NCBI GenBank assembly: GCA_008729055.1
Contig: SDUX01000001.1
Location: 248,001-312,000, forward strand
From: Pyropia haitanensis
Lineage: Eukaryota; Rhodophyta; Bangiophyceae; Bangiales; Bangiaceae
Direction: 5' to 3'
Length of the DNA: 64,000 nt
Part shown: positions 32,401 through 41,388 of the stretch, one piece after another
How positions within the stretch are numbered: position 1 is the first letter of the stretch
Layout: each line of letters opens with the position of its first letter
Program-made: the position numbers and the translations under genes
Notes under the pieces: generated by a model
The model's database searches: none
What the model was told of the DNA's origin: nothing
The model's input: only the letters and a program-made list of their open reading frames with translations

Positions 32401-32641
32401 CCGGCGTCTTGTCTTGCTCCAGTCGGCGCTGTAACCCGGCCCACTTCAGGTACGCATAAGCCTGCTGCTTGCCGATGACCGTCCGCTGGGCTCCAGTGTC
32501 GACGCACGCACCTTGGAAGTCTTCCACCGCCTGCAACAGCGTCAAGAACCCGGGGTCCTCCTCGACACGCGGGGGTCGACCCCGTCGTCTGTGTGCGAGG
32601 GCAAGTCGACGATTCTTGCCCTCTACACAAAATCCGGGTCG
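29399..32641 (-). CDS. pol: Copia pol polyprotein (PR-INT-RT-RNase H)
   Basis: The frame is open from 32641 and lies -1 relative to gag. No ATG stands near its beginning, so expression by frameshifting from gag is likely. Domains in order: aspartic protease (ACVDTGAQRTVIG); integrase zinc finger with H, H, CDLC; integrase core with DIMYLDG, HTDQGP and the Glu in ESHNSLGVGERYH; reverse transcriptase with YVDDMLLGG; RNase H near LTDSKQLFD. The C-terminus (DKEKVGV) is encoded by the polypurine tract, and the TGA stop (29401-29399) lies inside the 3' LTR. No internal stop is present, so the enzyme set appears intact. Confidence 0.93.
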   Translation of the reverse strand, partial: RPGFCVEGKNRRLALAHRRRGRPPRVEEDPGFLTLLQAVEDFQGACVDTGAQRTVIGKQQAYAYLKWAGLQRRLEQDKTPEVYRFGGSRHASIGTLTIRIPLADDYFLELTVDVVDVNVPLLFGLDTLDKFHMYANTVLNRLVCEAYSVTMPLVRKLGHVYYVWEHNVLYTMPELRKMHRHFFHPQPDRLYAVINKAGGEHAKPSTLKQLQEVSSTCDLCQRLSKEPSRFRVALPPEDIIFNRTVLLDIMYLDGKPLLHVVDKDTLFSAAVFLSSGESTEDVWRAYVRCWVTPYIGYSDFMHTDQGPQLASDEWKALQQSVGIKRLESGVESHNSLGVGERYHAFLRRIYWRVRASHPDLPAEDALALSVWGMNQTAGPSGLVPTLLVFGVLPRMPVAPINLPAQRDRVMAMHAARQEMAKHVAKSRLERAVRSRVPGAADAVIRAGMSVLVYREKPVDKWTGPYQVLSTDGKQVWLNVGNSVKLFSVDKVKEYRQEEAGTTAATLEDATTPTPDPPRVRDVVEVAEDGQVAPTATEAAAEHPARAIPRATEVFVTEVLKPGDVRISSQIIQGARQAEAEGLLKRKVWVAVKRNDLPREANILSGRFVHALKHVGTSKEKGKSRYVVQGHRDKAKPFVVHNLSTLRQRSTKIIVSTSAVRGFRIFSHDVNQSYLQSKDKLSRPVYLAPREEDRAILGVAEGEVLRILKPLYGLCDAGDYWSATMTSHVEDDLSMSPLTGDPALYVKDGEDDVDGLLGSYVDDMLLGGNEEFQRLTEKTLTHFDSKPREWDNTEFLGVQVRTLTTPWRHFTLSQPEYIKLVRIMPTDITYDEFVSVRASFAWLAHSRPDLCAAINRAAQVSSKTFARRHVQELNKAIKYARSTADLVLSYRPLDRTTLHLRVYADASFASNDDNSSQLGFVILLCDAADRCHVLAYSSKKSRRVVRSIMAGEVYAFANAFDEAFIIKYDLERLYKQPVPLTMLTDSKQLFDVITRASHTTEKRLMIDIAAAREAYNRKEISNVGLVKSANNLADGLTKPGFCMSLDDVLRTSVDRQPVEQWIIRTPEKAEPQRSDKEKVGV
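29404..29423 (-). other. Polypurine tract
   Basis: The sense strand reads GGATAAGGAAAAGGTGGGAG immediately before the 3' LTR. It would prime plus-strand DNA synthesis and also encodes the pol C-terminus. Confidence 0.8.
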
Positions 32642-34155
32642 TCACTCTGCGTCTCTTCGCCATCCTTGTTGGCCTGCTCCGAATCCTCCACTAAGGCCTC
32701 AAAGATGTCGACGTCGTCCTTCGCCCCACCGCATGACTCGTCGCTCTCATCGGCCTTGACATCGTCGCCGCCATCGCCGGTTACTCCGGCGGCATCGAGC
32801 TGCGAGCAAAGCTGGTATAGAATGGCGCTGGCCACAGGTTGCGCCGCACGCTTCTTGGCGTAGTACTCCAACTTGCGCTTGGCAGCCTTGATAGCATTGA
32901 CAGGATGAGGGCAGTCGCCAAGGGAGTGCGAGCGATCGTCACAGTTGAAGCACCCCATCAGAGACAACGGGTCAAACCGCTGCGCACCACTTCCTCCCTT
33001 GGCTGCGTGTCGCTTGCCAATGTCCTTGTTCCGGCGCATATAGCGACCCTGGCCAGCAAAGAGGATGCCTGGTACCTTGTCGTCGGGAGTTGCAGCTCCG
33101 TGTGTGATGTCATCGCGCATGACCGCCAAGCGAGCCTCGTTATGTAGATGAAGTGCAGCCTCCAGCTCGCCGTACAGCTGTTGGAAAGTCAGACTGTGCG
33201 TCGCGATGCGGCTCAGAGGCTCGGTAGCCCACGAGTTGCCGACGACCGCATTCCGCAGGAACTCGACCTTATACGACTCGCCGTGATGCGAGCGGGGCAC
33301 TTGCGGCGCCAGCTTGCTGATAGTCTTGTACGTCTTTTCCAGCGCCGCGGTAGTGTCGGTCCCGTCCTTGACGAAGGAGCTGAGCCGCAAGCTGCTCAGA
33401 TAGTTCTTGACTCGGTCTTGACGGACGATGGAGTTGTACTCGGCGCTGACCATGTCCACGGCCTGGGCAAACGTAGCCGCGGTCCCGTGCACGCGGTCAA
33501 GGAAGAAGCGCTTGGCATCACCGCGAAGCAGGTTGTGCAGGTACTGCAGCTTCTGTGTCGCAGTCAGTTCGTAGTCTCGCGCGACCTGCTGATACTCGGC
33601 CACAAACTCACTCCAGCTCTCCCCCAGGTTGCCACTGAACTTTGCCGCTTGGTCTCGAAAGCGCATGGCAACGTTGTGGGCAGCGCGGTCCACCCCAACG
33701 CTTGGTGCCGCAGCGCTGCTACCAGTAGTCAATGCGCTCTGTTGCTGAGGTCCCGGTGCACGAGAGCGACGACCAGCGGCTTCCACCTCCGAGGCCAGCT
33801 CCGTGGCGATAGTCCGCTCCTCGGCTTCCGGGTACAGCGCCGTCGCCAGCGTCATCTTGATGCGGTGGGAGGAGTGCTGCTCCAGGTTCGCGCCGTGCGC
33901 GTTCAGCCAGTTGCGCAGGTCCCGGTGAAGGTACGGCAACGCCACCATGCTCGGACCAAAGAGGACGGCAGGTGGGAGTAGCTCAGCAACAGCAGCCTTG
34001 ACCTGCTCTCCTGACATGGGAGTGGTCGCCAGCTCGGCCTCCAGCATGCGGACGGACGCGATTACGCCCTTCTGCTCCTCGTTCAGCAAGCTGGTGTCCA
34101 CGGCAGCCAGAAAGGTGGGCAGCGCCGCCTGGGATGTCGTTGAAACGTTCGCCAT
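32623..34155 (-). CDS. gag: Copia gag
   Basis: 510 residues starting MANVSTTSQAALPTF. The central region is the helical copia gag domain (FSGNLGESWSEFVAEYQQ, LLRGDAKRFFLD). The nucleocapsid zinc knuckle CFNCDDRSHSLGDC has the form CX2CX4HX4C. An acidic tail (DESDESCGGAKDDVDIFEAL) ends at TAG 32625-32623. Just before the stop, the sense strand has a TTTT run where a -1 slip would enter pol. The leader between the 5' LTR and this ATG is about 520 bases. Confidence 0.92.
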   Translation of the reverse strand: MANVSTTSQAALPTFLAAVDTSLLNEEQKGVIASVRMLEAELATTPMSGEQVKAAVAELLPPAVLFGPSMVALPYLHRDLRNWLNAHGANLEQHSSHRIKMTLATALYPEAEERTIATELASEVEAAGRRSRAPGPQQQSALTTGSSAAAPSVGVDRAAHNVAMRFRDQAAKFSGNLGESWSEFVAEYQQVARDYELTATQKLQYLHNLLRGDAKRFFLDRVHGTAATFAQAVDMVSAEYNSIVRQDRVKNYLSSLRLSSFVKDGTDTTAALEKTYKTISKLAPQVPRSHHGESYKVEFLRNAVVGNSWATEPLSRIATHSLTFQQLYGELEAALHLHNEARLAVMRDDITHGAATPDDKVPGILFAGQGRYMRRNKDIGKRHAAKGGSGAQRFDPLSLMGCFNCDDRSHSLGDCPHPVNAIKAAKRKLEYYAKKRAAQPVASAILYQLCSQLDAAGVTGDGGDDVKADESDESCGGAKDDVDIFEALVEDSEQANKDGEETQSDDPDFV

Positions 34156-34679
34156 CGTTGCACGTCAACAAGCACCCGCAGCACAGAAGGAACGTCAAAG
34201 CACGTGGGCAGCAGACACACACGACGTCACAGGCATCCGAGCGTACACGACAACGCAGCACACGAGCAGACACACCCCGTTCGAGTTGCGGGCGTCCTTC
34301 CCCAAGCCTGTCGGCGCACCGGTGTTACCCGGAGGGGGTCGGCCGTAGACCTTGTAGAACGTCAACACGTACGAGCACCACGGATCCTAGACAGGCTCCG
34401 ACCCGAAGGTCGTCGCCCCAGTCACCAGGTGCGCGCACGCTCTGTCCCCTCGTTGGTTCAAGTGCCCTTGCCCTTGTACTGCGCCGTGCACACGCGCGGC
34501 AAGACTGTGACAGCCGCGCGCCCCTTCCGCACACGTACTCCGCGCGCACACAGCTGCGCCGCGCGCCTTGTCTTGGTCGTCGCGCGCCGTCAGCGACCAG
34601 CACGCGCCTTGCTCACGCGCACCGCCACCTTCCGGAGCGCGTCTTGCTCACGAGCACAGGTATCCTGTTGATTCGCGAA
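34156..34679 (-). other. Retrotransposon 5' leader
   Basis: Untranslated region between the 5' LTR and gag. The primer-binding site should start next to the LTR at 34679, where the sense strand reads TTCGCGAATCAACAGG. I could not match it to a tRNA 3' end. Packaging signals may lie here but cannot be identified by eye. Confidence 0.6.
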
Positions 34680-35252
34680 TGTGGTAGGATCACCAAACTA
34701 GTATGTAGAATAACGTAGCGGGGTCAACGGCCTTCGAACCGACCGGGCAATCGAGCAGAGGGTAGCCGTCGTCCGAGCACACCCAAGCACGAGTCTATGC
34801 AATGATCCCACTTCGTCTTGTCTCTCTGCGCTCCCCCCTCGCTACTCGATGCGAGGGAGCGCTTATATAGGCGCGGAGCAGCTCGCCACAGGCGCGACCA
34901 GGCACTCCACACCCCCCAGGGAAAGCAAAGCACACAAGCAAATCAATCAGACAGCGCGGCGCGAGGATTCAGCGGTAATCGCCAGCGCGGCCATTGTGTG
35001 CCATCGAGGATGACATCAGTTGATGGCATGGTATGGACAGTTCCATCGCGTTTCATCAGCTTACAGCAATGACATGTCGGCGTCAAATCGATTGCACGAC
35101 AATCGTGTCAGCAGCACCAGCGACATCCAGATCCGTCTAGAAGTGTCGCGTGGTGACAGGGTACACAGCGGGGATGACGCCACCGTGTTAGACAGCGAGG
35201 CCGCGCGTGGCCGCACGAAATTGACGACAGCAGCATCAGGAAGGGATTCACA
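34680..35252 (-). repeat. 5' LTR of the copia element
   Basis: 573 bp, matching 28831-29403 and carrying TATATAAG at 34862-34869 on the minus strand. The right target duplication GATCC follows at 35253-35257. Confidence 0.95.
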
Positions 35253-36032
35253 GATCCACTTTCCTCGGGGAAGCTTTCGCTGTCATTGTCCAGCAACAAT
35301 TTCAATGTTTGTGACACTGGACAAGCGTGTGCCGTTGTTAGGCGTCGTTTAGTTGTATGAGAGGTTGTGGACATTACTATAGCGTTGACGCGACCGGTGA
35401 GTCTCATGATTACTGGATTCCGTAGGCACAGACGCCGCACAAAATATGGTTACACAGCAGAAGAACTCAAAGTGCGCCATACCAGACTACTCTGTTGACT
35501 CACCCTCTTCTTATTCGCCGTCCATCTTGTCGGGCTTTGCCGCTCGCCTCGTTCGGGATAGACTTTTGTTGACTTTGCTCTTTCAAGCACCCGTCCCCGC
35601 TTGCCAATGTCAAATCCCTTAGCTGCACTATGTCACCTGTTTGTTCCAAGAATGAAAGATGATCTCCTACTTGTCCCCTCTTTAACGCTTGCTGAGAAGT
35701 CGAGGATAGCGAAGTAAACATTTGTTCTGATGGGCTGGTTTGTGCGGACACTTCAGGCTGGCCAATTCATTGAGCACGCCCCGGTTGCAACCCTCGGTTG
35801 CTTGCGTGTGCATGGCGCGTCGAACCACGGCACGCAAGGTACGCAGCCATTACGAAGTTCCCACCCGGAGTTGTTGATTTATTCCGTTCAATAGGGAGGC
35901 GATGTGTCCTCGCTTGCTAGTAGGGGCACATGACCTGTCACCTGGCCGGCACATGAAGAAGCCAGTATATCGAAATTGTTACACCAAGATCAAAAAAGCG
36001 TACTGCGAGCGTGCAAGGAATCGTACGCATGC
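35253..36032. other. AT-richer spacer between retrotransposon and second tRNA
   Basis: A minus-strand frame at 35500-35721 (MFTSLSSTSQQALKRGQ...) is open and has ordinary protein-like composition, but it shows no domain. It may be a fragment of an older element. Nothing else seen. Confidence 0.35.
35992..35997 (-). terminator. Pol III terminator of the second tRNA-Gly
   Basis: Six T on the minus strand, about 36 bases after the tRNA end. Confidence 0.6.
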
Positions 36033-36104
36033 TACGCCGGCGGGAAATCGAACCCCGGTCCATCGCATGGGAAGCGATGATGATTACCACTACACTACCG
36101 GCGT
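36033..36104 (-). tRNA. tRNA-Gly(CCC), second copy
   Basis: 72 bases, the same as the copy at 28658-28729 except one change in the T stem, where CCCCG becomes TCCCG. The change turns a G-C pair into G-U, so the stem still forms. Anticodon CCC. Confidence 0.93.
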
Positions 36105-36290
36105 TTTCAGATGTTCAAGGCAGTATTCAATCAATATCTAATACTGACATATATATTGACCACATCGTCTCTTGGAGCACTCAGCGCGTCTTAAACCGTT
36201 CCGCCACTGCCCCTCTTTTCCCTAGCTTTCTGCATCAGAATCGGTCCGAAAGAGGCGTTGTTGTTGTAGTCGCAAGCACAAGCACCCACT

Positions 36291-37329
36291 GTCCTGCGCG
36301 CCGGCGGATACCTACGCCCATAGTACCTGACGTCTTGGTGCGCATTCGCACGGCAGAGCGAACCCAAACCGTCGCGCTTACCAGGACAGCCAGTGAACGG
36401 ACGCGATGGTACTGGATGACACCCACGATGACGCGAGGGTGGGTAACTTTGTCTTGTTCTCAAAAGCTCTGCGCGATGCCAGCGCTGAGCTCAGCCCCGA
36501 GCGCCAAGTGAACTCAACACCCTTCTCGTGCGCTTGCGCCGTCGATGTGCCTGGTATACCTCTCAAAGTTCCTTGCACATACACAGTACGCGGGTACAAG
36601 GCAGAGCGACAGGAAGAAGTACTTGGGGCGGGATGGTACCGTGACCGAGGGTTGAAGCCGTCTCTTGCAGCGACAGCGCCCGACACAGGGTAGCGGACGT
36701 GCGCGCACCCGATCTTGGTCCTGTTGTATAGCGACTGCCTTCTGTGTCACTCAACCACCGTCTTTCGGAGCAGTTTCCGTTTTGATCCACAGCCGGGGTG
36801 GTCCGCCCCCCACCCGCCTTCCCCCGCTCCTCTTCGTCGCAACCGCCCGCCCGATAGACAGCCCCTGACGGTCGCCGTCTTTTCAGCCCAGTCGTCTCGC
36901 CGGCGGCCCCGTTGTGCGGGCAAGACCAGCGCCGGAAGCGGGCCGCCGTCGAAAAGCGCTCCCAACAGCCATAGGCGGCAGGCAACTTGAGGGGGGGACA
37001 GGGGCAGCGCAGGGGAAGCGGAGGAGGGAGGGAGGCGCGGCGGCGGTCGTGCAGCACAATGCCTGCACGGAGTGGCCACTGGCATCCGCCTGGGGACAAT
37101 GCGGGGAGGGCGCACGATGCCAGTGGCAGCGCCCACGTCTCGCCAGCTGTTGGCGCCACGGTGCCAAGTGCTACGTATCGAAAAACAGAGGCGTGGCCAC
37201 CTGAAGCATTGTTATCCTGCCCGGACGTCGTTCTCACCGTGGTCGAGCCCATTCCCCTTTCGCTCCCCGTCGAGTCGACCGCCGTCATCCGTCCGTCTCC
37301 ACCCCCCCACCCCCCCCCCCCCTCACCGC
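36291..37329. other. Intergenic, no gene supported
   Basis: G+C content rises again from about 36780. No domain, RNA or transposon end found. It should hold the 3' end of the minus-strand gene at 37330. Confidence 0.4.
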
Positions 37330-37677
37330 TCATGCGGCCACCCCCCCAAACGCGGTGCCCCGGCACCAGGACGTGTCCGAGCATCCGATGCACATGAAGC
37401 AGTTCCTGCTAAACGCGCTGCACAGGCTGTTGAGGCTCCCCACCGACGCGACCGAGTTGAGCGACGCCACCGCAAACAGCCCGTTGACGGCAAGCAAGCA
37501 AAACAGCGCGTTGAGGGCGACCACCGACCACGCCGCGTTGACGGCGAGGGCGGAGAAGGCCGCGTTGGTCGACCGCACCGCGTGGTAGGTGCGCTGACCC
37601 CAGCGGGGCCAGACGCAAAAGCCGGTCGTGCGCCGCGGCGGCGGTGGCCCGTCGATGGTGCTCGGGAGGTCGTCCAT
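37330..37677 (-). CDS. Small protein with seven Asn at exact nine-residue spacing
   Basis: 115 residues from ATG 37677 (MDDLPSTIDGPPPPRRTTGF) to a stop at 37330. Asn occurs at residues 38, 47, 56, 65, 74, 83 and 92. Each repeat is N followed by eight mostly small or hydrophobic residues ending in V or L: NAAFSALAV, NAAWSVVAL, NALFCLLAV, NGLFAVASL, NSVASVGSL, NSLCSAFSR. The end is Cys-rich (CFMCIGCSDTSWC). Similar SLNSVxSVGS-type repeats occur in proteins of several algae and protists. Period and composition would suit a solenoid or a membrane-associated stack. The N-terminus has a short Pro/Arg segment and no signal peptide. The upstream frame is open further but Pro/Ala-rich, so this ATG is preferred. 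Function unknown. Confidence 0.65.
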   Translation of the reverse strand: MDDLPSTIDGPPPPRRTTGFCVWPRWGQRTYHAVRSTNAAFSALAVNAAWSVVALNALFCLLAVNGLFAVASLNSVASVGSLNSLCSAFSRNCFMCIGCSDTSWCRGTAFGGVAA

Positions 37678-38660
37678 TGGGGGGGGGTTGGGAGGGGCGG
37701 GAGGGGGGAAGGAGAAGGACCACGGGGCACAGAGTAGAGGAGGATGGATGGTTGGGGGGAGGGGCGGGGGGGGCGAGTTGGCAGCAGTACAGGGGCCACC
37801 GGCCGCTGCAAGCGCGGGCAAACCACCGCAGGCACCGGTGCAAGTCCGGGGGGAAGAGGAGGCAGGGGGGGGGGCGGGTGGACGGTACGCAGCCAGGAGG
37901 CGAGGGAGGTCTGGGGGAGAGGGGGGGTTGACGGACGAGAGCCGCCACCGCGCACGGCGGCGGCGGCCGGGCGGCGGCGGCCCAAACAGCGTATCCAGCC
38001 ACCGCGGCCGCGGCGGTCGTGGACGCGCGCCGCCCCGTGGCGACCACAACGGATGACCGCGGCGGGGGCTGCTGCCAGGGACGGCGCGCTGCCGGGGAGC
38101 GTGGGGGCGACCGCAGGCGACCACGCACGCGGTGGCGGGGCGAGGCGGCTCCCCCCCTCCCCCCGGGCGGCCATAGCTACGGCCTTGACCAGGCCGGCCA
38201 GCCGACCGCGACCGACACGCGCGCGTGGCGCCCGCCCGCCACAGATCTGGCTGGCGTCGTTGGGGTACAGTACGGACCGCCCGCGGCGCGCGCGTAGGGA
38301 GTTACCCAAACTCCGTCCGTGCCCGCCGGCCGCGTCGAGCGCGGGCCAAGTCCCCCACGCCAACGCGGATGCGCCCGGCCCGCCACCGCAGCCGTGCCGC
38401 CACGGCCGCGCCGCGCGGCGCGACGCGTGCTCCCCCCCCCCCCGCGACCGCCCGCGGCGGCGGCGGCCGTGGCCGCGGCCGGCACGTCCGATCCCCCCCC
38501 CCCCCCCCCCCCCCCCGCCGGCCCCTCCCCCCCGGCCCCCCCCCCGCCGCCGCCGGCCGCTGCTGGCGCTACCGTCGCCGCGGTCGCCGATGCGTGACGC
38601 GACGACGACCGCGGCGGCGCGGCAGTGGTGGCGGCAGTGGCGGTGGCGGCGGCGGCGGCA

Positions 38661-38705
<45 letters not shown>

Positions 38706-38943
38706 GGTCTGGCGGCGGGTGGTCGACGCGCGCGGGGCGGGCGGCTGCCGGTGGGCGCCGACGGCTGCTGACGTCGCGGCGGCGCCGGTCGGGTGGTGGT
38801 GGCGGCGCGCCGCGGCGTCTGTGCCTGCGACTGGCCGCGTCGGTCGGCGCGCACGCCCGCGCGGCTGCCGCTGACCGCGTGTTCCCGACCTCCCGCTCGG
38901 TGCCTCTCCCCCTTCCTCGGCGGGTGCGAGACCACCGCCCGCC
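37678..38943. other. Divergent intergenic region
   Basis: It separates the minus-strand repeat protein from the plus-strand F-box gene and should hold both promoters. It contains a 24-C run (38493-38516) and a GGC-repeat tract around 38640-38705. No domain in any frame. Confidence 0.4.
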
Positions 38944-39945
38944 ATGGGCGACGCCGCCGCCGCGCCGCCACCACCACCACCACCACCACCGCCACCACCA
39001 CCGCCACCGCCACCGCCACCACCACCACCACCACCACCACCGCCGCCGCCGCCGTCCCCGCCACGGCCGCCGCCGCTGACGCTGCCAGACCTTCCCCACG
39101 AGGTGCTGACGCTCATCGCGGCGGCGGTGCTGCGGTCATGGCTGCGGCCGCTCCCCCCCCTCCCCCCCCTGTATGACCTCGACGGCGTCGACAACGACGA
39201 CGTCGACGCGGTCGGTGGGGACGGCACGACGGGCGCGGGCGGGCGGGCCTTCCCCCCCCCCCCCCCGGCTGGGTGGCGACGCTCGCCACGCCGCTCGTCA
39301 CCCCCCCCGCGTGGGCGGCGGCAGCACCCTTTGCCGCCACCTGCCGCGCCTGCCGTGCCGCCTTCTTCGCCGCCATCACCGGCCTGTACCTGCCGCTGCT
39401 GGGGGACCCCGCGCTGGGTGACCCGCCACGGCGGCGGCCGGCACCCGCGGCCGCCGCCGCCGCCGCCGACGACGACGCCGCCGCCGCGGCAGCAGCCGCC
39501 GCGACAGCGGCGGCGCGGCGACACGCGGCGGTCACGGGCCTCGCGGCGGGCCTGTGGCCCGCGCTCGGCCGCTGCACCGCACTGCGGGTGCTCGTCGTGC
39601 GTCTGCCGGCGGCGGTGGGGGCGGCGCGGCGGTCACTGCCACGGGCGACCGCCGCGGCCGTCGACGCGGGGCTGGCGGCGGCGTTGGTGGCGGCGGCGGC
39701 CGCCGCGGCGGCCGCAGAGGGGGGGGGGGGGGGGGGGGGGGGGCTCTCCGCGTTTGTGCAGGTCGGCGGGCCGCCGCTGCCGCGGGCGACCGCCGCCGCG
39801 ACGGCGGTGGGGGGGGGGGGGCACGCCGGCTTCGGGTGCTGGTCGTGTCGGTACCGCCTGGGGGGGGGGGGGGGGGGACGCCTGGGACGGCGAGCCGCCG
39901 CCCCCGCCGGCGGCCGGCGGGCCCGCCGTGGCCGACGCGGCCGAC

Positions 39946-39976
<31 letters not shown>

Positions 39977-40208
39977 CGGCGGCGGCGCCCCCCGCCTCCT
40001 GCTCCCCCGCGGCGCTGCCCTTTCCCGCTGCCGCCGCGGCGGGCTTGGTGCACCTCGGCTGGACGCCGCCCCCCGACGGGTGGGCGGTCGCGTGCCGCGG
40101 CGCCCCCCCGCCGGCGGCCGCCGCGCTCGCCGCGGCGGTCGCGGCGCCACAGGCGGCGCCCGCCGCCGCCGCCGCCTCCGCCGCCACCAGCCTGTCGCTG
40201 CCACCACT

Positions 40209-40240
<32 letters not shown>

Positions 40241-41031
40241 TGCGCATCGACGGCCTGCTGTCGGTGGAGCTGCCGCCGGGCGTTGCCGCGGCGACCGTCG
40301 CGGCGCTCGGGCGGTCGTGCCCGCGCCTCCGCCGTGTCGCGCTGGTGCGCCCGTGGGCGGGCTCGTGGCGGGTGCTGGCGCCGCTGGCGGCGCTCCCCGA
40401 GCTGGACACGCTCGACCTGGGCGGGTGGGACGGGACGGGCGAGGCGGCCAGCGCGCTCCTCCCCGCCCTCGCCGCGGGCAGCGGCGGCGGTGGTGGTGGC
40501 GTGCGGGGGGACACCGGCGGGGACCCCCGCCGGGCGTACCGTCGGCTGGTGCTGCCGCCCCGCGAGCCCGACAACGTGACCGCCGCGGCGGTCGTCGGCG
40601 CCCTCCCGCACCTCCCCCCCACCCTCTCCTGGACGCTCCTGTCGCGGGGCCCCCGCGGCGGCGACGCGGCGCTCGCCGGCCTCGCCGCCCACCCCGGCGC
40701 CGCCACCCTCCGCTCCCTCCACCTGGTGCACGTGGCCACCGGCGGGGTGGCCGCGCTGTCCGCGGCCGCGCGCGTCGCGGCGGTCGCGGCGCGGCTGACG
40801 CGGGTGGTGCTCGACTCGGGCGCCGCGCCGGGCCGCTGGGGGCTCCCGCGCGCGGACGTGGCCGCGCTGGGGGGGGCGCTCTGGCGGGTGCGCGACCTCG
40901 AGCTCCGCGCGTTTGTGCTCGAGGGGGGGGGGGTGCCGCTGCTGCTGTGGGCGCTCGGCTGCGCACAGGGGGGGGGGGGCGACGGCGACGGTGGCGACGG
41001 CAACGGCGGCGGCGGCGGCGGTGGCGGTGGC

Positions 41032-41063
<32 letters not shown>

Positions 41064-41388
41064 TCTACTGCTGTCGCCGCGGCCGCAGCCGCCGCGGCCG
41101 CCGCCGCTGACGTCGGTCACCCTCCGCGCGTGCCTGGGCGTGTGGACGCTCGCCGGCGCGGCGCGGCTGGGTGACCCGGACGTCTTCCCAGTCGGCTACC
41201 GCTGCCCGCTGCCGGCGCTCCGCCGCGTCGCGCTGCTCGGCTGCGCGTCTGCCCGGGCGGTGGGCGCGGGCGGGCCCGCCGACGCGGGGACGGGCGCCCG
41301 CCGCCGGTGCCACGCCGCGTACCCGGCGGTCGAGTGGGTGGAGGAGGGGGTGCCGCGCGACCCGCCGCCGCCGTCGTTTGAGTGGTGA
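38944..41388 (+). CDS. F-box/leucine-rich-repeat-like protein
   Basis: The start at 38944 (MGDAAAA) is followed by about 30 Pro encoded by CCA/CCG repeats, then an F-box (LTLPDLPHEVLTLIAAAVLRSWL). The partner half of the F-box, CRACRAAFFAAITGLYLPLL, is in another frame after the C run at 39251-39265. LRR-like units follow: CTALRVLVVRLP, RRLRVLVVSVP, CPRLRRVALVRPW, LPELDTLDLGGWD, TLRSLHLVHVATGG and LPALRRVALLGC. The frame changes at 39251-39265, around the G runs at 39719-39743 or 39809-39821, and at about 39861-39877. The initial frame then runs to TGA at 41388. The likely role is substrate choice in an SCF ubiquitin ligase; the substrate is unknown. Confidence 0.7.

Larger units (their letters stand above)
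28831..35252 (-). mobile_element. Complete Ty1/copia LTR retrotransposon
   Basis: This 6,422-bp element has two 573-bp LTRs that begin TG and end CA, with no difference noticed between them, and a five-base target duplication. It is transcribed on the minus strand: the 5' LTR is the right one. Domain order gag, protease, integrase, reverse transcriptase, RNase H assigns it to Ty1/copia. Both reading frames are open throughout and the catalytic motifs are intact, so the insertion is recent and may be active. Confidence 0.95.
35955..36290 (-). repeat. Right copy of the tRNA-Gly inverted duplication
   Basis: Inverted match to 28478-28790, including the tRNA, about 185 bases upstream and the T6 region downstream. 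Upstream divergence is scattered substitutions. Confidence 0.8.

Noticed and set aside
34660..34679. Primer-binding site matched to initiator tRNA-Met or tRNA-Gly
   Set aside because: The bases next to the 5' LTR (TTCGCGAATCAACAGG) do not match the expected complement of either tRNA 3' end, so no primer is claimed.
37323..39524. 733-codon minus-strand open frame
   Set aside because: It overlaps the F-box gene antisense and is Gly/Arg/Pro low complexity. Only its last part, from the internal ATG at 37677, has meaningful sequence and was kept as the nonapeptide-repeat protein (another frame of the same region).
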